From Actinomycetes bacterium (GTDB taxonomy: Bacteria > Actinomycetota > Actinomycetes > Actinomycetales > Dermabacteraceae), in the NCBI GenBank assembly GCA_023389045.1, contig JAEWEZ010000088.1:1-30494 (forward strand): 30,494 bases of DNA, given 5' to 3'. Numbering within the stretch: position 1 is the first letter of the stretch; every line of letters starts with the position of its first letter. Shown in pieces: positions 16,312 to 23,917 of this stretch. The translations under genes and the position numbers were made by a program. The notes under the pieces are model-generated. The model worked only from the letters and a program-made list of their open reading frames with translations, was not told the DNA's origin and did no database searches.

Positions 16312-16366
16312 ACCATTTGTGTCGTGACCATCCGTGCCCCACGCCCCCGAGGAGGCCATCCGTGTC
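16312..16366 (+). repeat. Three CCATYYGTGYC repeats over the mscR start
   Basis: ACCATTTGTGTC (16312-16323), ACCATCCGTGCC (16327-16338) and GCCATCCGTGTC (16355-16366). The first two sit in a 15-base tandem beginning GTGACCAT at 16309 and 16324; the third includes the GTG start codon at 16362. They could be an operator, leftover alternative starts, or a micro-duplication. Confidence 0.5.
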
Positions 16367-17462
16367 CACCACCGTGAAGGGAGTTGTCGCCCGCGAGGCC
16401 GGCCGTCCGGCTGAGCTTGTCGACGTGGTGATTCCCGATCCTGGAGCCAATGACGTGGTCGTCGAGATCCACGCCTGCGGCGTCTGCCATACCGACCTTG
16501 CCTACCGTGACGGCGATATTGCCGATGATTTCCCCTTCCTGCTCGGCCATGAGGCTGCCGGGCGCGTGGTGGAGATCGGCGAGGGCGTGACCCATGTGAG
16601 CGTTGGCGACTATGTCGTGTTGAACTGGCGGGCCGTGTGCGGCCAGTGCCGCGCCTGCCGCAAGGGCCTGCCCCGCTACTGCTTCGATACGCACAATGCC
16701 TCCCGCCCCATGACCCTCACCGATGGCACCGAACTCACGGCCGCCCTCGGCATCGGCGCTTTCATCGAACGCACCCTGGTGCATGAAATGCAGTGCACGA
16801 AGGTCAGCGATGAGGCTCCGGCCGAGGTCGCTGGGTTGCTCGGCTGCGGCGTGATGGCCGGTATCGGTGCCGCTATCAACACCGGTGAGGTGCAGCGCGG
16901 TGAATCCGTGGCGGTGATCGGGCTTGGCGGTGTGGGCTGCGCAGCCATTGCCGGTGCGAAGCTCGCCGGCGCGACGACCATCATCGGCCTGGATCTCGAG
17001 GAGAAGAAGCTCGAGGCGGCCCGCGACCTGGGCGCCACCCACACGGTGTGCACCAAGGGGCTCTCCCCGCAGGAGGTTGCCGAGAAGGTGCAGGAACTCA
17101 CCGGTGGTTTTGGGGCCGACGTGGTGGTCGATGCGGTCGGCATCCCCCAGACCTACGAGACCGCTTTCTACGCCCGCGACCTTGCCGGGCGCGTGGTTCT
17201 GGTGGGCGTTCCGAACCCGTCGGCTGAACTGAAACTCCCGCTCCTGGATGTGTTCGGGCGTGGTGGGGCGCTGAAGTCCTCCTGGTACGGCGACTGCCTT
17301 CCCGAGCGGGACTTCCCGTACCTCACCGATCTGTTCCTGCAGGGCCGACTGCCGCTGGAACGCTTCGTCACCGGCCGCACGGATCTGGCCGGTGTGGATG
17401 CGGCCCTGGATTCCCTGCATGGCGGGGACACCCTGCGCACCGTGGCGGTGGTGCAGCGATGA
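16362..17462 (+). CDS. mscR: S-(hydroxymethyl)mycothiol dehydrogenase
   Basis: Zinc-dependent, NAD-linked medium-chain alcohol dehydrogenase. It oxidises the formaldehyde-mycothiol adduct to S-formylmycothiol and may also reduce S-nitrosomycothiol. The start is GTG at 16362 after GAGGAGG. The 366 residues show catalytic-zinc ligands C42, H63 and C162, structural-zinc cysteines C93, C96, C99 and C107, and the Rossmann motif GLGGVG (187-192). The partner gene is the deciding evidence. The gene ends in an ATGA overlap with a metallo-beta-lactamase-fold hydrolase, as in the Mycobacterium tuberculosis Rv2259-Rv2260 pair. It implies the organism makes mycothiol. A generic zinc alcohol dehydrogenase is the alternative. 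Confidence 0.88.
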   Translation: MSTTVKGVVAREAGRPAELVDVVIPDPGANDVVVEIHACGVCHTDLAYRDGDIADDFPFLLGHEAAGRVVEIGEGVTHVSVGDYVVLNWRAVCGQCRACRKGLPRYCFDTHNASRPMTLTDGTELTAALGIGAFIERTLVHEMQCTKVSDEAPAEVAGLLGCGVMAGIGAAINTGEVQRGESVAVIGLGGVGCAAIAGAKLAGATTIIGLDLEEKKLEAARDLGATHTVCTKGLSPQEVAEKVQELTGGFGADVVVDAVGIPQTYETAFYARDLAGRVVLVGVPNPSAELKLPLLDVFGRGGALKSSWYGDCLPERDFPYLTDLFLQGRLPLERFVTGRTDLAGVDAALDSLHGGDTLRTVAVVQR

Positions 17463-18079
17463 GTACACGCATTGACCACGCCGTCACCTCGGGCACCTTC
17501 AGCCTGGACGGGCAGACCTTCGATGTAGACAACAACGTGTGGGTGCTCGGCGATGACGAGACCTGCGTTGTCTTCGATGCCCCGCATGATGTGGAGACCG
17601 TCCAGAAGCTCGTCGGAGATCGCGAGTGCGTGGGCATCCTGCTCACGCATGCGCATGACGACCATGTGCGCTTTGCCCCGGAACTCGCGGCTGCTTTGGA
17701 AGCGCCGCTACTGCTGAACCCGGCCGATCGCGAGGTCTGGGCCCTCACCCACGGGGATCTGCCCTGGGACGATGACGTGGCTGATTCGGACATGTTCAGC
17801 GTGGCGGGTGTGGAGATCGAGGCGATCCACACCCCCGGCCACTCCCCCGGCTCCACCTGCTACTACGTGGAAGAGCTCGGTGTTCTCTTTAGCGGCGATA
17901 CCCTCTTTGAGGGCGGCCCTGGCGCCACCGGACGTTCCTTCTCCTCTCGGGACACCATCGAGGAGTCGATTCGTGAGCGCCTCTTCGTACTCCCCGAGGA
18001 GACCGTGGTGCACACCGGGCACGGGCCCGACACCACGATCGGGGCAGAGAAGGAAGGTGCACGCGGGGATTGGCTGTGA
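17459..18079 (+). CDS. Metallo-beta-lactamase-fold hydrolase partnered with mscR
   Basis: A 206-residue glyoxalase-II-like hydrolase. Metal ligands are all present: THAHDDH (63-69, ligands H64, H66, D68, H69), H128 in HTPGHSPG, D147 in FSGDTLF and H188 in HTGHGP. The dinuclear metal site should be functional. It starts at ATG 17459 inside the mscR stop (ATGA), so the two are coupled. From context I infer that it acts on the product of MscR, most likely hydrolysing S-formylmycothiol to formate and mycothiol. That role is proposed for this family but is not proved by the sequence. No signal peptide, so it is cytoplasmic. Length is typical for the short actinobacterial members. Confidence 0.85.
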   Translation: MSTRIDHAVTSGTFSLDGQTFDVDNNVWVLGDDETCVVFDAPHDVETVQKLVGDRECVGILLTHAHDDHVRFAPELAAALEAPLLLNPADREVWALTHGDLPWDDDVADSDMFSVAGVEIEAIHTPGHSPGSTCYYVEELGVLFSGDTLFEGGPGATGRSFSSRDTIEESIRERLFVLPEETVVHTGHGPDTTIGAEKEGARGDWL

Positions 18080-18209
18080 GGGTGCGGATGGGCTGTGACG
18101 GTGAGGGCCTTCATCAGGACCTTTGCCGGCGATCTACACAACCTCAGCACCAAAAGCGCTGTTCACAGCCTTGAGGCCGCCCACAACGGGCAGTGCCTCC
18201 CATCATAAA

Positions 18210-18600
18210 ATGATCACGCCAACTCCACGCCCTCCGGCACCAGCGTTCCTCGCCGCTCTCTCATGCGTGGCGCTGCATGGGCCGCTCCGACCGCTCTCGC
18301 GGCCGTCGCTGCGCCTGCCCTGGCGAACTCCAAGGCGTACCTCGACGTCCGCTACCACGTGACCGGCCCCTGCAGCTCGCCGGGCAACGACCGGTACTTC
18401 ACGTGAACCTGAACAACGCGACCGCCTACGATCTGGAGCTCAAGGAAGCCCTCGTCTTCCAGGTTGAGATCACCGATCCGAAGCGCAATCATACCGCTCC
18501 CACCACCTCCTTCGGCGAGCTGAAGTGCGTCACCGCCTCACGATCTGAGCAAGCGCAAGGGGCGGGCACCTTTCCAGGTGCCCGCCCCCTCCGCGTGTGA
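18210..18600 (+). pseudogene. Remnant of a small Tat-exported protein, frameshifted at least twice
   Basis: One frame (from about 18251) reads RRSLMRGAAW followed by an Ala-rich hydrophobic run ending in APALA at about 18325. This is a good twin-arginine-type signal peptide with a cleavage site. The predicted mature part begins NSKAYLDVRYHVTG and stops at 18404-18406. A second frame, one base off, continues at once from about 18403 with VNLNNATAYDLELKEALVFQ and runs to 18600, through a hairpin. The twin-arginine frame has no start codon after an upstream stop at 18206; an ATG at 18210 is in a third frame. The parts read as one protein cut by two indels. I do not recognise the family. The flanking 18080-18209 shows no gene. 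Confidence 0.6.
18559..18588. terminator. Strong hairpin between the mscR module and ctaG
   Basis: A perfect 13-bp stem (18559-18571 with 18576-18588) around a TTCC loop, with no T-run on either side. It lies about 35 bases past the stop of the leftward membrane-protein gene at 18622 and after the plus-strand pseudogene. It probably terminates transcription from both directions. Confidence 0.75.
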
Positions 18601-18621
18601 GCCGGGTTGCCGCGGGGAGTC

Positions 18622-20619
18622 TTAGCTGGATTGCTGAGGAGGAGTCTCTCCCGACTCCAAGCGCGCCAGGTACTCGTTGTAAGCGCGAAGCTCCGCCTCG
18701 CCATCACGGTCGGCCTTACGGTCCCACTGCCTGGCCCGTCGATCCTCCGAGCGCATCCACAGGTACGCGGCAATGAGGGCGTAGAGCACCGTCGGCACTT
18801 CCGAGACCGCCCACATGAAGGAACCGCCCACCTGCTGAATGTGCTCAAGCTGCTTCATTGAATACAGGGCGAGGTCGGTGTACCAGCGCTCCGCAATCAG
18901 CCAGGTAGCTGAGACCAGCGCGACCCCGAAGAAGGCGTGGAAGGTGAGGGTCACGAGCAGGGTGATGAGCTTCAGCACCGGGCTGATCGGTTTGGTCGAC
19001 GGGTCGATGCCGATGATGACCCAGGCGAAGAGATAGCCCGAGAGCAGGAAGTGCACCGTCATCAGCACATGCCCGAGATGGTGGTACATCGCCAGTTCAA
19101 AGAGCGGCGTGAAATAGAAGACGACGAGCGAGCCCGCGAAGAAAACACCCGCCAGCGGCGGCGAGGAGACGAAACGCGCATACCCCGAGTGCAGGGCGGC
19201 AAGTACCCATTCCCGCACCCCGCGGGACCCGTCGGTCCGGGGCGGCATCGCCCGCGAGAGGAGCGTGACCGGCGCGCCCAGCACCCACAGCGGCGGCACG
19301 ATCATCATCATCGCCATGTGCTGCACCATGTGCGCATCGAAGCGGTAGCGGCCCCAGGCGGCCGCGCCACCACACATCACCCAGGTGAAGGCGAGGCAGC
19401 CGAGAAGCCACGGCAGCGTGCGCACGAGCGGCCAGTTATCCCCGCGGCGGCGCATACGCGCCACACCGGCGAGGTAGAACCCGGCCATCGCGATTGCGAG
19501 GAAGAAGGCGACCCAGTCCATCTCCACATCGGTGAAGAGCGAGGAGACGGTGAAGGTCTCGGCCGGCGGCGGGAAGCCGACGAGGGAGATCATGCGCAGA
19601 TCGCCCTCGGCAGGGATGACCTGCGGGACCGGCGGGGCGGTGCGCCCGAGCGCGATCGAGGCGCCAATCACGAGCGCCATGATCACGCCTTCGGTGGCGG
19701 CGAGATGCCGGAAGCGCAGCGCATCTCCAAGGCGCCGACGCTGCGCGGCACCGAGCCCGGCCAGGACCACAAGGGCTGCCGCTTTAGCAAGCGCCAGCAG
19801 GCCGTACGGGGTCTCGACGAGGGCGTGCCAACTGCCGATACGAATCTGGGCGCTGATGATGCCGCCGATCGCGAGGGCGACCACGGCGGCAAGTGCCCAG
19901 GCGGAGAAACGCCGGATGGTCACCGCAAGACGCTCGCGCTCCACGAGCGGCGAGATCAGCCCGATCACGAGCAGCCCGCCGCACCAGACGGAGACGGCCA
20001 CCAGGTGCAGGGCCATGGCGTTGACGGCATTCGTGTGGTCGAGGCTGGCACCGGCATGCCCGGCCAGGCCAAGCAACCCCACCCCGATCCCGGCGAAGGC
20101 AAGGCCCCAGCAGGCGAGCACCGTGGAGCGGGCGCAGGCCATAAAGACGGCGGCAAGGAGCGCGGCGACAGTCACCGAGAGTTGCAGGCGCCCGAGATCT
20201 CCCGCCACTCCCACACTCCAGGCGGAGAGATTCGAGTTAGCGCCCGTCGCCTCCAAGCCAGACATCGGCACCAGAGCGAAGGAAGCGAGCGCCCACAGCA
20301 GGGCGCCGGCTGCCCCGATCCGCACCGTCTGGAAACGCACCGGATCCAGGGTGGTCACCTCACGGCGCGACGGCCCTGGCAGGAGCAAAACAGCGGTCCC
20401 GCCCGCGCCGATAGCGAGCAGCAGCCCGAGGTGGTGCAGGCTGCGGAGCACCGGGATACCCCAGGTGACCAGCGGTGAGGCGGGGACGAGCTGCGCGGGG
20501 GCAGCAGCCCCCGTCGCGAGGATGCCGATCAGTGCCGCCACGACGGTGAGCAGGAGAAGACCGGGAACAACCAGGTAGGTCAGGCGCGCGCTGCGTGGGG
20601 CGGGTGCAGCATCGTTCAT
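18622..20619 (-). CDS. CopD-CtaG fusion membrane protein (copper handling / cytochrome oxidase assembly)
   Basis: A 665-residue polytopic membrane protein with about 15 or more hydrophobic spans. The N-terminal half (to about 350) resembles the CopD copper-resistance membrane domain. The C-terminal half (about 385-640) resembles CtaG of caa3-type oxidase assembly, with RFDAHMVQHMAMMMIVPPLW and later H/M-rich helices (MYHHLGHVLMTVHF) suited to copper binding. Such fusions are common in actinobacteria and are usually annotated as cytochrome c oxidase assembly proteins. The function is inferred from the family. The ATG at 20619 overlaps the stop of the rRNA methyltransferase gene (ATGA), so it is translated behind infC-rpmI-rplT, an unexpected setting for a respiratory gene. 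A charged C-terminal tail (about 620-665) would face the cytoplasm. Confidence 0.85.
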   Translation of the reverse strand: MNDAAPAPRSARLTYLVVPGLLLLTVVAALIGILATGAAAPAQLVPASPLVTWGIPVLRSLHHLGLLLAIGAGGTAVLLLPGPSRREVTTLDPVRFQTVRIGAAGALLWALASFALVPMSGLEATGANSNLSAWSVGVAGDLGRLQLSVTVAALLAAVFMACARSTVLACWGLAFAGIGVGLLGLAGHAGASLDHTNAVNAMALHLVAVSVWCGGLLVIGLISPLVERERLAVTIRRFSAWALAAVVALAIGGIISAQIRIGSWHALVETPYGLLALAKAAALVVLAGLGAAQRRRLGDALRFRHLAATEGVIMALVIGASIALGRTAPPVPQVIPAEGDLRMISLVGFPPPAETFTVSSLFTDVEMDWVAFFLAIAMAGFYLAGVARMRRRGDNWPLVRTLPWLLGCLAFTWVMCGGAAAWGRYRFDAHMVQHMAMMMIVPPLWVLGAPVTLLSRAMPPRTDGSRGVREWVLAALHSGYARFVSSPPLAGVFFAGSLVVFYFTPLFELAMYHHLGHVLMTVHFLLSGYLFAWVIIGIDPSTKPISPVLKLITLLVTLTFHAFFGVALVSATWLIAERWYTDLALYSMKQLEHIQQVGGSFMWAVSEVPTVLYALIAAYLWMRSEDRRARQWDRKADRDGEAELRAYNEYLARLESGETPPQQSS

Positions 20620-21476
20620 GAGGCGGCGCTCCGGCGACGCAGGGTTTCAAAGAGGCAGACGGTGGCTGCCGTGTGCACGTTCAAAGATTCGGCGCGGCCC
20701 GCCAGCGGGATCCGCACGGCAAGCGGCGCGGCCTGCAGCGTGGCCTCATCCAGGCCATGTGCTTCATTGCCGAGGATCCATGCGATCCGCTCAGGCAGAT
20801 CAGTGGAGAACAGATCGTGGGGCGCATAGCCGCTGGTTGCGGCGGCAGTCACCGCGTGCTCGGCCAGGCTATGCAGGACATCCTCGATCGCGGCATCCTG
20901 CACGATCGGCAGGTGGAAAACACTGCCGACGCTTGCCCGGATCGCTTTCGGGCTAAAGGGATCAGCGCAGGTGCGGGTAAGAATCACGCCGGCGGTGCCA
21001 GCGGCATCCGCGGTGCGGATCAGGGTGCCGACGTTCCCGGGATCGCGCACCTCATGGAGAACAAGGAGGCTGAGCGGTGCCCCGTCGGCCCCTACCTCTC
21101 GCAGGAGCCCATCTAGCTCAGGGCTGCGCGGGGACCGCGCGATTGCGACCACGCCCTGTGGGGTGACCAGGGTGCCGGGAGCGTTCTGCTCGCGGAGCAT
21201 GGCGCGCAGGATCTCCTCGCTCACCGGGTGGAGCGGGATCGCTGCCGCGCGGGCGCGCTCAGCGAGCTCGGGGTGGTCGGCGTTTGCACGCTCGGTGAGG
21301 TACACATCGAGTGCGAGATGGGGTGCTTCGGTGAGCAGGGAGCGGACGGCCTGGGGGCCCTCGACGCGGATGCGTTCCTGCTTCCGACGCGCCGAGCGCC
21401 CGGCCAGAGCCGCGATCCGGCGCACCCGCTCGGAGCGGGGCGACGTGATCGGGGTCTGATCCGGGCGCTCGGTCAT
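20616..21476 (-). CDS. TrmH/SpoU-family RNA 2'-O-methyltransferase
   Basis: SAM-dependent methyltransferase of the SPOUT class, presumably modifying a ribose in rRNA or tRNA; the target is not knowable here. The three SpoU motifs are present: DPGNVGTLIRTADAAG (145-160, with R154), LGNEAHG (235-241) and IPLAGRAESLNVHTA (256-270), which forms the knotted SAM site. An N-terminal substrate-binding region (about 10-115) precedes them. I chose the ATG at 21476, giving 286 residues. The in-frame extension to 21614 overlaps rplT and has the composition of a shadow. No Shine-Dalgarno sequence is visible, so coupling to rplT, whose stop is 19 bases upstream, is likely. Genes of the tsnR type commonly follow rplT in actinobacteria. 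Confidence 0.9.
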   Translation of the reverse strand: MTERPDQTPITSPRSERVRRIAALAGRSARRKQERIRVEGPQAVRSLLTEAPHLALDVYLTERANADHPELAERARAAAIPLHPVSEEILRAMLREQNAPGTLVTPQGVVAIARSPRSPELDGLLREVGADGAPLSLLVLHEVRDPGNVGTLIRTADAAGTAGVILTRTCADPFSPKAIRASVGSVFHLPIVQDAAIEDVLHSLAEHAVTAAATSGYAPHDLFSTDLPERIAWILGNEAHGLDEATLQAAPLAVRIPLAGRAESLNVHTAATVCLFETLRRRSAAS

Positions 21477-21495
21477 CGCGTCAGGCTGCGCGATG

Positions 21496-21876
21496 TCAGG
21501 CTGCCGGCGCGTTGACGTCCTTGGGCAGGGCGTTCTTCGCGACCTCGACGAGAGCGGCGAAAGCCGCGGCGTCGTTGACGGCGAGCTCGGCGAGCATACG
21601 GCGGTCAACCTCAACGCCAGCCAGGTTCAGGCCCTGGATGAAACGGTTGTAGGTCATGCCGTTGGCGCGGGACGCCGCGTTGATGCGCTGGATCCACAGG
21701 CGACGGAAGTCGCTCTTGCGGGCCTTGCGGTCACGGTAGTTGTAGGTGGCCGAGTGGAGCACCTGCTCCTTGGCCTTGCGGTACAGGCGCGAGCGCTGGC
21801 CGCGGTAACCGCTGGCCTGCTCGAGGATCTCCCGACGCTTCTTCTGGGCATTGACTGCCCGCTTCACGCGTGCCAC
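21496..21876 (-). CDS. rplT: Ribosomal protein L20
   Basis: A 126-residue large-subunit protein that binds 23S rRNA early in 50S assembly. The conserved start MARVKRAVNAQKKRR and the body WIQRINAASRANGMTYNRFIQGL are unmistakable. The start is GTG at 21876 with AAGGAG at ideal distance. It is the third gene of infC-rpmI-rplT. The last nine bases with the stop (GCAGCCTGA on the minus strand, 21496-21504) are repeated 15 bases on at 21481-21489. Confidence 0.98.
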   Translation of the reverse strand: MARVKRAVNAQKKRREILEQASGYRGQRSRLYRKAKEQVLHSATYNYRDRKARKSDFRRLWIQRINAASRANGMTYNRFIQGLNLAGVEVDRRMLAELAVNDAAAFAALVEVAKNALPKDVNAPAA

Positions 21877-21937
21877 GTGATTCTCCTTCGCTGGTTCGAG
21901 TTCAAGGGTGCGGGAACTCAGATCCCGCCAAGGGGCT

Positions 21938-22132
21938 TCAGCGGCCCAGGAGCTTCTTGATGCGCTTCACGTCTGCCTTGGCCACATCGGTGTCCGAGCC
22001 CAGACGGCGCTTACGGGTGGAGGACTTGTGCTCCAGGAGGTGGCGAGCGTTCGCCTTCTCCCGCATGAGCTTGCCCGAGCCGGTCACGCGGACGCGCTTC
22101 TTGGTGCCCGAGTGGGTCTTGTTCTTGGGCAT
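21938..22132 (-). CDS. rpmI: Ribosomal protein L35
   Basis: A 64-residue basic 50S protein. MPKNKTHSGTKKRVRVTGSGK and the C-terminal RKRRLGSD region are typical, and the length is normal. The ATG at 22132 is preceded by AAGGAGAAC. It lies 25 bases after infC and 61 bases before rplT, the universal gene order. Confidence 0.98.
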   Translation of the reverse strand: MPKNKTHSGTKKRVRVTGSGKLMREKANARHLLEHKSSTRKRRLGSDTDVAKADVKRIKKLLGR

Positions 22133-22157
22133 AGTGCCTGTTCTCCTTCGTTCTTCC

Positions 22158-22766
22158 TCAGGACTCGCTGCCAGATTCGGCGGCGGTGTCCTTGCCGCGC
22201 TGGGCGGCCTTCTCGGCGTCGGTCTTGCGCTTACGCGCTTCGGCCCGTGCCTGGGCCTTCTTCTTGTGCGGCCCGAGGACCATCACCATGTTGCGGCCGT
22301 CCTGACGCGGATGTGCCTCGACGAAACCGAGTTCCGCGACGTCTTCCGCGAGCCGGCCCAGAAGCTTGATGCCCTGCTCCGGTCGAGACTGCTCACGGCC
22401 ACGGAAGCGGATGATGACCTTGACCTTGTCACCACCGGAGAGGAACTTCTCCACATTGCGGCGCTTGGTCTCGTAATCGTGGGTGTCAATCTTCAGGCCC
22501 ATCCGGATTTCCTTCTGGACCGTGTTCGACTGGTTCTTCCGGGCCTCACGGGCCTTCAGATTGGCCTCGTACTTGTACTTGCCGTAGTCCATGAGGCGCG
22601 CGACCGGCGGATTCGCGCCGGGCGCAACCTCGACCAGGTCGAGATCCGCCTCGGACGCCAGACGCAGGGCGTCCTCAACACGGACCACACCGACCTGTTC
22701 GCCGTTAGGACCGACCAGAAGGACCTTGGGGACCCTGATCTGACCGTTGATGCGCTGTTCGCTGAT
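22158..22766 (-). CDS. infC: Translation initiation factor IF-3, starting at AUC
   Basis: IF-3 binds the 30S subunit, keeps it apart from 50S and checks the start codon and initiator tRNA. The N-terminal domain (to about residue 85, with RVEDALRLASEADLDLVEVAP) and the C-terminal domain (about 95-175) are complete. The first ATG/GTG/TTG-type codon in frame is GTG at 22688, but it would remove the conserved N-terminus ISEQRINGQIRVPKVLLVG. That segment begins with ATC at 22766, 6-7 bases after GAGGAG, and an in-frame TGA lies four codons further up. AUC, like the AUU of Escherichia coli infC, is discriminated against by IF-3, allowing self-regulation. The product is 202 residues with a basic, Lys/Arg/Ala-rich C-terminal tail of about 30 residues. 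Confidence 0.95.
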   Translation of the reverse strand: MSEQRINGQIRVPKVLLVGPNGEQVGVVRVEDALRLASEADLDLVEVAPGANPPVARLMDYGKYKYEANLKAREARKNQSNTVQKEIRMGLKIDTHDYETKRRNVEKFLSGGDKVKVIIRFRGREQSRPEQGIKLLGRLAEDVAELGFVEAHPRQDGRNMVMVLGPHKKKAQARAEARKRKTDAEKAAQRGKDTAAESGSES

Positions 22767-22803
22767 GGTGGCTCCTCACCTCGGTTCGTACTGGGACGAC
22801 GAA

Positions 22804-22825
22804 GGCCTCCGCCGCAGCGGAGGCC
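22804..22825 (-). promoter_or_regulatory. infC leader hairpin
   Basis: A perfect 9-bp stem, GGCCTCCGC/GCGGAGGCC, with a CGCA loop, ends 37 bases before the infC start. On the minus strand TTCGTCG follows, which is not a full T-run. It may be a structural element of the long leader, possibly a site for L20 or attenuation. No family match can be claimed. Confidence 0.4.
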
Positions 22826-22972
22826 CCGAGGTGCGCGGCGCCATGGCACCGCTCCAAGCGCGTGGCTTGGAAAGTCATGACCCGCTGACTGTCGCTCCGC
22901 CGACGCGGGCTGTTGCCAGAAGGTGGGAGGGGCTCTCCACTTGGACAAGGGGACGTCGTGTCCCGGTCGTCT

Positions 22973-22978
22973 ATCCTA
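22973..22978 (-). promoter_or_regulatory. Candidate infC operon -10 element
   Basis: TAGGAT on the minus strand, preceded by TGC as in an extended -10; the -35 is weak. A start near 22966 would give a leader of about 200 bases. The divergent gene at 23073 shares this roughly 300-base gap, which contains no other gene that I can see. Confidence 0.4.
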
Positions 22979-23072
22979 GCACCGGCAGGCGGCCGATCCA
23001 GGTGATGTGCGTCGCCCTTTCCGAAGAGCAGTCGTCCATCCGCACTGCAGAGCGGAGATTCGAGGAGCACAG

Positions 23073-23912
23073 GTGGATCGAGAGCAGGAGCTAACCGGGT
23101 CCTCGAGCCCGCTGGAACCGACAGAGCCTGAGAAGGCGCACGATGCGGTCCACGAATACACCTACGGGGAGGAGCCCGCGGCCCTTTCCCCCGCCGCCGA
23201 CAGCACGCCACATCCCGACGATGCTCCGGCGCCCTCCGATACCGAGCACACCGCCATGCGTGCGGGGACGGCACCGCGAGCTGTGCTGCGTGAGGTGCCT
23301 GCAGGTTTCCCGCCCGCGCCCCCGGAGGCAGAGCGCATACATCGGCCCGCCCCTGTCCCGGCCTCGACCCCGGAACCCCCGCGCCGTTCACGCACCCCGA
23401 TCATCATTGGGGTGATTGCCGCGGTGACCACCCTCGCACTCATCCTGGCAGGCACCGCCGGCTTCTTTGCATGGCGCGCTCTGTCCTCATCGAGCGACCC
23501 GACGCCTTCGAGCACTACCACAGCCTCGGCGCCCTCCTCGACAACCCAGAACAAGCACTCCAAGGTCACCCAGACATCCATCGAGGTGGGCATTCGAGCG
23601 GTGGGCAGCGGCTCGAACCGCATGCAGGCCAAGGGCGAATTCATCGTGGTGACCTTTACCGTTGAGGCCCTCTCCGGTGCGATGATCGATGTCTCCCCGG
23701 GCCGCGCCACCCTTGTGCTCAAGGACGGAACCGAGGTGCCGGTCGACGCGCATGCAACGCGCGCGCACACGGACATTCCTCCGGACGGGTTCCTGAGCAA
23801 GGGGTCGAAGACCTTCGTCTATGTTTTTGATGCCCCAATCGGTGCGCAGATGGACAAGCTCCGCATGGACTTACTGGGCGGTGGCACCGTCGAGCTTCCC
23901 GTGAAGGGATAA
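23073..23912 (+). CDS. Single-pass membrane protein with an extracellular DUF4352-like domain
   Basis: Unknown function. I chose GTG at 23073, after CGAGGAGC, giving 279 residues; the longer frame from 23007 has no ribosome site. Residues 1-105 are Pro/Glu/Ala-rich, acidic and probably disordered in the cytoplasm. RRSR (104-107) precedes one transmembrane helix (about 109-134). A Ser/Thr/Pro linker (138-160) leads to a beta-rich extracellular domain (about 168-279). Its pattern, with FIVVTFTVEALSGAMIDVSP and PVDAHATRAHTDIPPDGFLSKG, resembles DUF4352/telokin-like domains of Gram-positive surface proteins. The domain call is moderate. It is divergent from infC and followed by the DUF1844 gene. 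Confidence 0.7.
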   Translation: MDREQELTGSSSPLEPTEPEKAHDAVHEYTYGEEPAALSPAADSTPHPDDAPAPSDTEHTAMRAGTAPRAVLREVPAGFPPAPPEAERIHRPAPVPASTPEPPRRSRTPIIIGVIAAVTTLALILAGTAGFFAWRALSSSSDPTPSSTTTASAPSSTTQNKHSKVTQTSIEVGIRAVGSGSNRMQAKGEFIVVTFTVEALSGAMIDVSPGRATLVLKDGTEVPVDAHATRAHTDIPPDGFLSKGSKTFVYVFDAPIGAQMDKLRMDLLGGGTVELPVKG

Positions 23913-23917
23913 AGCGC

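Noticed and set aside
18133..18202. Minus-strand peptide ending LPVVGGLKAVNSAFGAEVV before a stop
   Set aside because: It looks like the end of an exported protein, but an in-frame stop lies immediately upstream and only about 22 residues exist; it may be a decayed fragment or chance.
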